This document shows positions 1 through 5,291 of a stretch of 5,291 bases of DNA, one piece after another (position 1 is the stretch's first letter; each line of letters starts with the position of its first letter). This DNA is from Actinomycetota bacterium (lineage in GTDB: Bacteria; Actinomycetota; Acidimicrobiia; Acidimicrobiales; Poriferisodalaceae): assembly GCA_013151655.1 (NCBI GenBank), contig JAADHX010000110.1:1-5291 (forward strand), in the 5' to 3' direction. The notes under the pieces are model-generated. The model made no database searches and was not told where the DNA came from. It saw only the letters and a list, made by a program, of their open reading frames with translations. A program made the position numbers and the translations under genes.

Positions 1-657
1 TCCACAGCTTGCGCGGCCGAGATGCTCGAAACTCCGCCGGCCGTTCTCGAACGTTTTATGGCCGCGGCACCGACGCTTGGCCAGCTCGGCGAGTACCTCA
101 TCGACTGCTTCGGCGACTTCGACTTCGAGGGCATCACCCTCACTCCGCCAACAGTCACGTTCGATCATCGACTCGACGTACCCGTGGGCGATCTAACCGT
201 CGAGCTGCACGAGGTCGGGCCCGCTCACACCGCAGGCGACGTGATCGCTTACGTTCCCGAAACCAACGTCGTGTACACCGGCGACATACTGTTCATCGAA
301 GGAACACCACTTATGTGGGCCGGGCCGATCAGTAACTGGATCGCAGCCTGCGATCTCATCGTTGGCTTCGGTACCGACACAATTGTGCCGGGTCATGGTC
401 CGCTGACCAACGCCGACGGCGTGCGCCGAGTGCGTGACTATCTCACCTACATCGACGCCGAGGCTCGGGCCCGCCACGATGCTGGAATGTCTGTCGACGA
501 TGCCGCGGCCGACATCTCCCTTGGCGAGTTCGCCAGCTGGATCGACCGCGAACGAGTTGCCGTGAACGTCGACACCATCTATCGCGAACTTGACCCGAGT
601 AGGGGCCCGACCGACGTAGCGACGCTGTTCGCCATGATGGCCAAGCTCGCTATCTGA
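1..657 (+). CDS. MBL-fold metallo-hydrolase, C-terminal part (5' end outside window)
   Basis: The reading frame is open from base 1 to the TGA at 655-657, so the gene starts upstream and about 218 codons are visible. The Met at base 22 is internal, not a credible start. Later metal-ligand motifs of the metallo-beta-lactamase fold are present: PAHTAGD (His at window codon 76), YTGD (Asp at codon 95) and VPGHGPL (His at codon 132). The first motif, HxHxDH, which supplies most ligands of the first zinc, must lie to the left of the window. After the core comes a helical tail of about 80 residues (RDYLTYIDAEARARHDAG, then WIDRERVAVNV and IYREL), as in a broad family of bacterial MBL hydrolases of unknown substrate. 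No substrate can be named; a hydrolase acting on a small ester, thioester or lactone is possible. The gene converges on the kinase gene, with 17 bases between the two stops. Confidence 0.85.
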   Translation, partial: STACAAEMLETPPAVLERFMAAAPTLGQLGEYLIDCFGDFDFEGITLTPPTVTFDHRLDVPVGDLTVELHEVGPAHTAGDVIAYVPETNVVYTGDILFIEGTPLMWAGPISNWIAACDLIVGFGTDTIVPGHGPLTNADGVRRVRDYLTYIDAEARARHDAGMSVDDAAADISLGEFASWIDRERVAVNVDTIYRELDPSRGPTDVATLFAMMAKLAI

Positions 658-674
658 CACCTCGTTAGGCGCTC
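658..674. other. convergent intergenic junction without visible terminator
   Basis: Only 17 bases separate the stop of the hydrolase (plus strand) from the stop of the kinase (minus strand). I see no GC-rich stem followed by a T-run in either direction here or just beyond. Transcripts from the two sides probably overlap or end by a factor-dependent mechanism; this is inference. Confidence 0.5.
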
Positions 675-2150
675 CTATTCCGGCGAGATGGGCGGGATCG
701 TGATGCTCACCGCAGCGCCGCCACCGACTCGATTTTGCATCTCGAGCTGACCACCTAGTTCGCTGATGACCAACGTTCGAACTATCGATGTTCCGAGCCC
801 ATCAGCGCGATCCGCATCGAAGTCGATGGGCAAACCCACGCCGTCATCGACAAGCGAGATCTGAAGGCCGACACGAATCGAGCCGTGCAGTTCGATGATC
901 ACGTTGCCGACAGTGCCATCGTGCACCGGATGGCCGGGAGGGTACGCATGGTCGACAACATTCTGGAGCAGTTCGTTGATTACAACGGCTAAGGGTGTAA
1001 CTACCTCAGCGGGCGCAGTACCAACGTCGCCCGATACCTCGAATTCGATTCGTCTGTTGGCGTCGACAAGGCTCGACTCAACAAACCGTGTCAGTTGGTC
1101 GACAATCTCTCGTAGGGAGATATCTTCGCCAGACTCTTGGGCGAGGGTTTCATGAACCAACGAGATGGCCCTAATTCGTCGAACAGACTCATTGATCGCG
1201 AGCTTCGCCTCCTCGGATTGCAACCGTCGACCCTGAAGCCGCAACAGTGATGAGATTGTCTGAAGGTTGTTCTTCACTCGGTGGTGAATCTCTCGAATGG
1301 TCGCATCCTTCGACATCAGCAATCGGTCGCGTCGACGGAGTTCGGTCACGTCGCGCAGCAACACGAGCGCACCACGTTCTTCAGTTGCCCCGACGATCGG
1401 CACCGCAGCGATCTGAATCGCCAACCCATCGCGATCGATCTCGTCGGCCATCGGCCTGAGTTGCACGAGCGCATCTCTGACCATGCCCTGGGCCAGTCCG
1501 AGGTCGCTCATGCGTCGGCCGACAATCGCTCCAGCCATTCCGACTCGGTGCAGCGTCGACATGGCGTTAGGAGATGCAAACAGAATGCGAGCTTCGGCGT
1601 CGACAACGAGTGCGCCATCGCCAACACGGGGAAGGTCCTCTGGGTCAACCTCACTCGCCGGAAAAGGAAACTCGCCTCGTTCGATCATTCGACCGAAGCG
1701 AGAGAACAACCCAAGGTAGCTACGCTCGAGCTGGCCGAACTGCCGGAGTCGTTCGAGGTCCGGGCGCATGTCGCGGCTGATGACGCCGATGATCGCGCCA
1801 TTGAACCTGACCGGAATGGCCTGAATCTGAGCCTGGGTACCACCGCCGGTCGAAAGGCTGATCTCGCCATCGACGATCTCACCGGATCTAAAGGCGTCGG
1901 CTACAAGAGGCCGTTCGGTGTCGTTGACCACTCGGCCAACCTCGTCGTCGTGGTACAGCGTTTGGGCTGTAGCCGGTCGGATCTGGCCCACCACGACGAA
2001 TCGGTCGCCACGCACAGGAGCGAACAACAACAAGTCTGCGAACGAGATATCGGCAAGAATCTCCCACCACTGGACGATGCGTTGAAGGTGGGAAAGTTGC
2101 GGCGCAGTGACGTTGGTGCCATGCCGCGCCATCTCAGAGATTCGGGCCAC
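675..2150 (-). CDS. pdtaS: PdtaS-like cytosolic sensor histidine kinase (GAF-PAS-HisKA_2-HATPase)
   Basis: This protein of about 491 residues has no membrane segment or signal peptide, so it should be a soluble kinase. Numbered from the GTG start: a GAF-like domain at about 28-145, a PAS domain at about 177-270, the HisKA_2 phosphoacceptor motif EIHHRVKNNLQ with tandem His 289/290, then a HATPase domain with N box NELLQN (392-397), VDDGVGLP (Asp435-Asp436-Gly437) and GLGTSIV (451-457). The order and many local stretches (ADISFAD, SPNA, RDVTE, SKDATIREIHHRVKNN) match M. tuberculosis PdtaS as I remember it. PdtaS phosphorylates the ANTAR regulator PdtaR, which is not in the window. The GTG at 2150 is chosen because it gives the same N-terminal length as PdtaS and lies 13 bases after the upstream stop. 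A TTG at 2201 would overlap ATPase B by 38 bases, and an ATG at 2132 is also possible; none has a good ribosome binding site. The protein contains no cysteine. It is the last gene of the minus-strand unit. Confidence 0.9.
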   Translation of the reverse strand: MARISEMARHGTNVTAPQLSHLQRIVQWWEILADISFADLLLFAPVRGDRFVVVGQIRPATAQTLYHDDEVGRVVNDTERPLVADAFRSGEIVDGEISLSTGGGTQAQIQAIPVRFNGAIIGVISRDMRPDLERLRQFGQLERSYLGLFSRFGRMIERGEFPFPASEVDPEDLPRVGDGALVVDAEARILFASPNAMSTLHRVGMAGAIVGRRMSDLGLAQGMVRDALVQLRPMADEIDRDGLAIQIAAVPIVGATEERGALVLLRDVTELRRRDRLLMSKDATIREIHHRVKNNLQTISSLLRLQGRRLQSEEAKLAINESVRRIRAISLVHETLAQESGEDISLREIVDQLTRFVESSLVDANRRIEFEVSGDVGTAPAEVVTPLAVVINELLQNVVDHAYPPGHPVHDGTVGNVIIELHGSIRVGLQISLVDDGVGLPIDFDADRADGLGTSIVRTLVISELGGQLEMQNRVGGGAAVSITIPPISPE

Positions 2151-2163
2151 GGCGGCGAAACTA

Positions 2164-3306
2164 TCAGCCGCTAGTGGGTTCGCCCAGAAGAGTCGGATCA
2201 AAAAGGTGGTCGCCGAGCGTGTCGAGCATCTCGATTTCGCCCATTCCGATAACTAACGGCAGCTCGGTTCGGCTGCTGTTTTGGTCGAGGCGGTCGAGCC
2301 TCGTTCGTTCCGAAACTGCAACCTCGTGAAGCCCATCTGCCCTAGCGGCAGCCTCGACCAGGTGACGAGGTTCTAGCGGTTCGGATAGGTCGGCCAGCCG
2401 GTTCGCCCCATCGCGGAGGTTCTCGGCCTCGACGAGAAGCATGTCGTCGTGTAGCCAACGCGGCAGCATCCGGTTTGCCACGAGCGCGCTGGCAACCATG
2501 CCTCGCTGTTCGAGTTGCCTAGAGAACGCCTCGGCTTCGCGGCACGGACGCGGCGCTGGCGAGGTAACGACCACGAACTTGGTGGAGTCGGCTTGCAGCG
2601 TGGCCTCGACCTCTTGGGCCCTTTGAGTAAACCCAGGACCAAGAGTTCGCAGCACGCCAAAGAACTCGCTGAGGTCGCTGACGAAGTCGTTCCCGAGCAG
2701 CAGATGGACGGCGGCGAAGAAGGGTTTCGTCGCGGCTGAAGCGAGCCGTGAACGCGAAGGCACCGTTAGCCACTTGAGGAGATTGCCATCGAAGAAGTCG
2801 ACCATCCGCGCTGGGGCGTCGAGGAGATCGGCCGCATGCCCTGAGGGTGGTGTGTCCACTACCAATAGGTCGACATCGGAGTTCTCGCCAAGTTCGTGCA
2901 GACGCTCGATCGCGATGTACTCATGGCTCTGAATGAAGCGCGCCGTTATGTTCTGATAAATCGGGTTCGACAATAGGCGCTCGGCCGTCTCCGGGTTTGG
3001 AGATCGGGCCACAATCAGACGATCCCACGCCGCCGAGGTGTCGATCATCGATGCCCACAGCCGTCCATCGCCCGCTACCTCGACCTCGGCTAGGTCGTCG
3101 GAGAGTTCGATGCCCATGGCATCGGCCAAACGGCGTGCCGGATCGACAGTTACAAGCGCGACGTTTCGGCCGCGTGCAGCCGCCGCCCTGGCGATCGCTG
3201 CGGCCACAGTTGTTTTGCCGACTCCGCCGGCACCGCAGGTCAGAATGACTTCGGCAGACATGATCAGCTCGGCGATATCGGTGTTGTTGGCTGAGTTTTC
3301 GCTCAT
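2164..3306 (-). CDS. ArsA/Get3-like ATPase B (intact P-loop lysine, signature lysine replaced by Ala)
   Basis: A 380-residue SIMIBI-class P-loop ATPase of the ArsA/Get3 family. Motifs seen: P-loop CGAGGVGKTT with Lys31, switch I VDPARRLAD with Asp55, and switch II VVDTPPSGHA with Asp151. The mid-region at about 165-235 is rich in hydrophobic and helical residues (FFDGNLLKWL, FFAAVHLLLG), as in the helical subdomain of the family. The signature lysine expected one residue after the first P-loop glycine is Ala26. There is no CXXC zinc motif of the eukaryotic Get3 dimer, and no duplicated ArsA half. The layout resembles M. tuberculosis Rv3680, which as I recall also reads GAGGVGKTT. The ATG at 3306 overlaps the stop of ATPase A as ATGA, which implies translational coupling. 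An AGGAG at 3324-3320 is 13 bases upstream, a long spacing. The annotation 'arsenite transporter' would be unsupported: no ArsB or ArsR is nearby. The real client is unknown. Confidence 0.9.
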   Translation of the reverse strand: MSENSANNTDIAELIMSAEVILTCGAGGVGKTTVAAAIARAAAARGRNVALVTVDPARRLADAMGIELSDDLAEVEVAGDGRLWASMIDTSAAWDRLIVARSPNPETAERLLSNPIYQNITARFIQSHEYIAIERLHELGENSDVDLLVVDTPPSGHAADLLDAPARMVDFFDGNLLKWLTVPSRSRLASAATKPFFAAVHLLLGNDFVSDLSEFFGVLRTLGPGFTQRAQEVEATLQADSTKFVVVTSPAPRPCREAEAFSRQLEQRGMVASALVANRMLPRWLHDDMLLVEAENLRDGANRLADLSEPLEPRHLVEAAARADGLHEVAVSERTRLDRLDQNSSRTELPLVIGMGEIEMLDTLGDHLFDPTLLGEPTSG

Positions 3307-4229
3307 AGATCGAGCTCAGCTCCTAACGCATCAGCTAACTCATTGACGAGCGCGGCATCGTCGCCGCCGGACGTGACGAGCGGCAACGCCCAAACTGGCA
3401 AGGTTTGGGCGTCTGTGCGCAGCCGCGACGCTGCGTCTGCGCCAGCACGACGTAGCTGGCCTGCGAGCACCGCACTGCGCAACGCCGACCTTGTCCCGTC
3501 GAGTCGCTTTGATTCATGTAAGACCAGATCAGCAACCGCGGCCTCGATGTTGGGGCGGAGCGATGGTGGTCGCACCGAATTGAGCACAAAGCCCGCTACC
3601 GCCACCCCAGTTTCGGTGTCGATGCGCTGCCGTAGGTCGAGTGCTTCGGAAACCGGCAGTTCTTCTGGTGTCGCGCAAATTAGTGCTGCGGTCTTGGTTG
3701 GGTCGTGAAGGATGTCTCGCATCCAAGCCGCCTGCCGACCAAGCAGACCCCCACCCGCAATCTCGGCTACGCCTTCGGTTGCCGCCAAATGGCCAACGAT
3801 GTGCCCCGTGGGCGGGCCGTCCATTACGACGAGATCGTAGGTGGCCAGCCGAACCTCGTGAGCGAGCTTGCCGACAGTCAGAATCTCACGAACTCCAGGC
3901 GCTGCGGTTGCGACGAAGTCCAGGATGCGAGCAAGTGGCCCAGCTGCCACCGGCATCGGTACCCGCGTCATGATTTTCACAAAGTCTCTGACCGAGCGTT
4001 CGGTGTCCATGCTCATTACCTTGAGCCTGACCGTGGCAGTGGCTGAGGGTTCGTACCGAATTCGTTTGGCCCCAGTGGCGGCAGCCGCTCCGCCTCCTGG
4101 CTCGACCTCACACAGTAAGACTTTGCGCCCAGTCTTGGCCGCGCAGACAGCAACCGCGGCAGCAACCGAAGTCGTTCCGACCCCGCCTTTGCCGGTGACA
4201 GCCAGGAGTCGGTAGTCGAGCAGGTTCAT
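3303..4229 (-). CDS. ArsA/Get3-like ATPase A (degenerate P-loop: lysine replaced by Thr)
   Basis: A 308-residue partner paralogue of ATPase B. The P-loop reads TGKGGVGTTS: signature Lys14 is present, but the P-loop lysine is Thr19, encoded ACG, one base from AAG. Switch I is also altered: CEVEPGGG replaces the usual DPA..L.D, so the putative catalytic Asp becomes Glu43. Switch II MDGPPTGH (Asp137) is kept. The segment PGVREILTVGKLAHEV corresponds to a conserved stretch of M. tuberculosis Rv3679 (PGLRDVLLTGKIKETV, from memory). The protein probably acts with ATPase B in the cytosol as a heterodimer; this is inferred from tandem, overlapping genes and complementary active sites. I chose the ATG at 4229, 24 bases after the DUF3107 stop. 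A GTG at 4244 would add five residues (MGHVQ); neither start has a clear ribosome binding site. The missing lysine suggests weak or no ATP turnover at its own site. Confidence 0.87.
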   Translation of the reverse strand: MNLLDYRLLAVTGKGGVGTTSVAAAVAVCAAKTGRKVLLCEVEPGGGAAAATGAKRIRYEPSATATVRLKVMSMDTERSVRDFVKIMTRVPMPVAAGPLARILDFVATAAPGVREILTVGKLAHEVRLATYDLVVMDGPPTGHIVGHLAATEGVAEIAGGGLLGRQAAWMRDILHDPTKTAALICATPEELPVSEALDLRQRIDTETGVAVAGFVLNSVRPPSLRPNIEAAVADLVLHESKRLDGTRSALRSAVLAGQLRRAGADAASRLRTDAQTLPVWALPLVTSGGDDAALVNELADALGAELDL

Positions 4230-4253
4230 CTGGACATGACCCACGGGGGTCGA

Positions 4254-4484
4254 TCAGTCAGAGGCGAAGCCCATGCGACCCTTGGACGCAGTGCCTACCT
4301 CGACGTAGGCGATCTTCTCGCCAGACACGCCGATTTGGCGTTCGGACTTGTCGGTGATCCACAACACAGAGTTGCCGGTCATGGCGGCTTCGATGTCGGA
4401 CTTGAGAGCCTTGACGTCGGTGTCGTCGTCTAACTCGAGGGCAATCTCTCGCGGTGTGTTGGTTACCCCGATGCGGACGTCCAC
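4254..4484 (-). CDS. DUF3107 family small protein (TB9.4/Rv3208A-like)
   Basis: A 76-residue protein beginning VDVRIGVTNTPREI (the GTG start is read as Met) and containing KIAYVEVGTASKGRMGF near its end. Both ends match the actinobacterial DUF3107 family as I recall it (M. tuberculosis Rv3208A: KIGITDSPREL at the start and RIAYVEIG near the end). The function of the family is not known to me. The length and alternating hydrophobic pattern suggest a small alpha/beta fold with no membrane segment. The GTG at 4484 is chosen because AGGAG lies five bases upstream and because family homology begins there; a longer open frame to a GTG at 4547 adds an Arg-rich, non-homologous tail. It is the first gene of the minus-strand unit, and its stop is 24 bases from the ATG of ATPase A. 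Confidence 0.88.
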   Translation of the reverse strand: MDVRIGVTNTPREIALELDDDTDVKALKSDIEAAMTGNSVLWITDKSERQIGVSGEKIAYVEVGTASKGRMGFASD

Positions 4485-4489
4485 GTCGG

Positions 4490-4494
4490 CTCCT
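4490..4494 (-). promoter_or_regulatory. ribosome binding site of the DUF3107 gene
   Basis: On the minus strand the sequence reads AGGAG, then CCGAC, then the start GTG at 4484. The core and the five-base spacing are near ideal. This site decides the GTG start over the longer open frame and is the best ribosome binding site in the minus-strand unit. Confidence 0.8.
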
Positions 4495-4622
4495 GTCGGC
4501 TCGCGTATTGGAGCGCCTATGGTACGCCTCCGCGCCGCGACCCGCACCGACCAATCGGACTAGGGAGCTAGCCAGTAGGCCTGGTGGAGGTTTGTCCGGG
4601 ACTAGCTTCGGCTCTGGATTCG

Positions 4623-4679
4623 CGTCGCTCATCGGGCCGCTAGATTTGTCGGCGACGTACAGGGGGAACATGAGCGACG
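4623..4679. repeat. 10-base inverted repeat, one arm covering the amidase start codon
   Basis: CGTCGCTCAT at 4623-4632 is the exact reverse complement of ATGAGCGACG at 4670-4679, with 37 bases between the arms. The right arm is the first ten bases of the amidase gene. The left arm is an ATGAGCGACG start on the minus strand, out of frame with DUF3107. If the transcript begins upstream of 4623, pairing could hide the amidase start codon. If it begins near 4652, the left arm is not transcribed and the repeat can only matter as DNA. It could be chance. Confidence 0.4.
4661..4666 (+). promoter_or_regulatory. ribosome binding site of the amidase gene
   Basis: AGGGGG followed by AAC and then ATG at 4670. 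The purine-rich core is clear although the spacing is short (3-4 bases). It supports the ATG at 4670, where amidase-family homology also begins. Confidence 0.65.
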
Positions 4680-5291
4680 AATACGCGTACACAAGTGCCG
4701 TCGATCTCGCCGAGGCCATCGCAGACCGGCAGGTGTCTAGCCGCGAATTGGTCATCGGTGCTGCCGATCGAATCGAGCGCCTCAACGGCGAAATCAATGC
4801 CGTTGTGCGCGTTGATCTCGATGCCGCGCTCACAGCCGCCGCCGCTGCCGACGTTGCTGTGGCCAATGGCGACGAACTCGGACCGCTGCACGGAGTCCCG
4901 GTAACAATTAAAGATTCGCTCCAGACCAAAGGTCTGCATACGACCTCGGGAGCGCCCATCCTGGCCGACTACGTGCCAGAGGTCGACGCCGACCCAGTCG
5001 CGAGATACCGCAAAGCGGGAGCTGTCATCTTGGCCAAAACGAACCTGCCCATGTGGGCAGGCGACGTCCAGAGCTACAACGATGTCTACGGAACGACCTC
5101 GAACCCGTTCGACTTCACGAGATCGCCAGGCGGATCATCCGGAGGGTCTGCGGCATCGCTCGCAGCGGGTTTCAGCCCGATCGAAATTGGCTCCGACATC
5201 GCCGGGTCGATTCGAAACCCAGCGGCCATGTGCGGGGTCGTTGGCCACAAGCCGTCTTATGGCTTATGCAGTTCCCGCGGTCAGATCCCGG
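4670..5291 (+). CDS. amidase-signature family hydrolase, N-terminal part (3' end outside window)
   Basis: The frame runs from ATG 4670 to the window edge without a stop, giving 207 complete codons of a family that is usually about 450-500 residues. The Ser-cisSer-Lys catalytic set is visible: Lys81 in PVTIKDS, cis-Ser156 in SPGGSSGGSA, and nucleophile Ser180 in GSDIAGSIRNPA. The 24-residue spacing between the two serines is the same as in well-studied family members. The start MSDEYAYTSAVDLAEAIADR with SSRELV is a typical N-terminal helix of the family; there is no signal peptide, so the enzyme is probably cytosolic. NLPMWAGDVQSYNDVYGTTSNPFD and CGVVGHKPSYG point to the general amidase branch, not GatA of the amidotransferase. 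The residue two before the nucleophile is Ala where Gly is common. The substrate cannot be told from this part. It is transcribed away from the DUF3107 unit. Confidence 0.93.
   Translation, partial: MSDEYAYTSAVDLAEAIADRQVSSRELVIGAADRIERLNGEINAVVRVDLDAALTAAAAADVAVANGDELGPLHGVPVTIKDSLQTKGLHTTSGAPILADYVPEVDADPVARYRKAGAVILAKTNLPMWAGDVQSYNDVYGTTSNPFDFTRSPGGSSGGSAASLAAGFSPIEIGSDIAGSIRNPAAMCGVVGHKPSYGLCSSRGQIP

Larger units (their letters stand above)
4485..4669. promoter_or_regulatory. divergent promoter region between DUF3107 unit and amidase
   Basis: These 185 bases separate two divergently oriented units and are the only place in the window where promoters for both are expected. For the amidase, TAGATT at 4641-4646 is a possible -10 hexamer about 24 bases before the ATG, but no convincing -35 is visible at 17-18 base spacing. 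For the minus-strand unit, TACCAT (minus strand, about 4522-4517) is a weak -10 candidate, again without a good -35. The stretch also holds one arm of a 10-base inverted repeat. Promoter assignment rests mainly on gene orientation; the hexamers are guesses. Confidence 0.45.

Noticed and set aside
193..660. 155-codon frame on the minus strand opposite the MBL-fold hydrolase
   Set aside because: It is antisense to a gene with intact metal-binding motifs, and no family is recognisable in the translation.
643..700. Bidirectional terminator between the two convergent genes
   Set aside because: CTCG/CGAG and GCCATGATGGC give only very short pairings with no T-run, so no intrinsic terminator can be supported.
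1281..2174. 297-codon open frame on the plus strand opposite the kinase gene
   Set aside because: It lies entirely antisense to a gene with clear kinase motifs. Its translation has no recognisable domain and is rich in His, Arg, Asp and Ser, as expected of a shadow frame in GC-rich DNA.
2164..4229. Arsenite efflux pump (ArsAB) operon
   Set aside because: The two ATPases are ArsA-family by motif, but there is no ArsB, ArsR, ArsC or ArsD nearby, neither protein is a fused double ArsA, and no CXXC or Cys-rich arsenite site is visible. The Rv3679/Rv3680-type pair is a better match.
3303..4229. ATPase A as a pseudogene because of the Thr in the P-loop
   Set aside because: The frame is complete, overlaps the next start neatly, keeps switch II and the signature lysine, and has normal length. 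This fits a specialised partner better than decay.
4571..4583. Small hairpin CCAG-TAGGC-CTGG in the intergenic region
   Set aside because: A four-base stem is expected by chance at this base composition, and nothing positional supports it.
4258..4959. 233-codon minus-strand frame spanning the amidase 5' end, the intergenic region and the DUF3107 gene
   Set aside because: It runs antisense to the amidase and out of frame through DUF3107, where it becomes an Arg-rich shadow. Only the short stretch from 4632 looks at all protein-like, and it has no ribosome binding site; it is kept only as part of the inverted-repeat finding.

Overview
The window looks like chromosomal DNA from a moderately high-GC actinobacterium. 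The evidence is a PdtaS-type histidine kinase, a DUF3107 small protein and a tandem pair of ArsA/Get3-like ATPases of the kind found in Mycobacterium (Rv3679-Rv3680). A deep-branching class such as Acidimicrobiia is my guess, not something the sequence proves. There is no RNA gene, insertion sequence, CRISPR array or phage gene. Coding density is high, and the only non-coding stretch of any size is about 185 bases.

Layout: (1) bases 1-657, plus strand, the C-terminal part of a metallo-beta-lactamase-fold hydrolase that enters from the left edge. (2) Bases 675-4484, minus strand, a compact four-gene unit transcribed right to left: a DUF3107 protein (4484-4254), Get3-like ATPase A (4229-3303), Get3-like ATPase B (3306-2164, ATGA overlap with A) and a cytosolic PdtaS-like sensor histidine kinase (2150-675). 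(3) Bases 4485-4669, a divergent intergenic region that should hold the promoters of both flanking units. (4) Bases 4670-5291, plus strand, the N-terminal part of an amidase-signature hydrolase that runs off the right edge.

The most interesting point is in the ATPase pair. ATPase A keeps the 'signature' lysine of the deviant Walker A motif (GKGGVG) but has Thr (ACG) where the P-loop lysine should be. ATPase B has the reverse: Ala at the signature position (GAGGVG) and an intact P-loop lysine (GKTT). In dimeric SIMIBI ATPases the signature lysine reaches across the interface to the partner's nucleotide. An A-B heterodimer could therefore rebuild exactly one complete ATP site, with B's P-loop and A's lysine, while the second site is dead. 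ATPase A has also lost the switch I DPA aspartate, which fits this picture.

The kinase at the end of the unit has the complete HisKA_2/HATPase machinery but no cysteine at all. It lacks the two GAF-domain cysteines that I recall being linked to nitric oxide/metal sensing in M. tuberculosis PdtaS. Coupling of a Get3-like ATPase pair to a sensor kinase and DUF3107 in one transcription unit is the second point worth following up.
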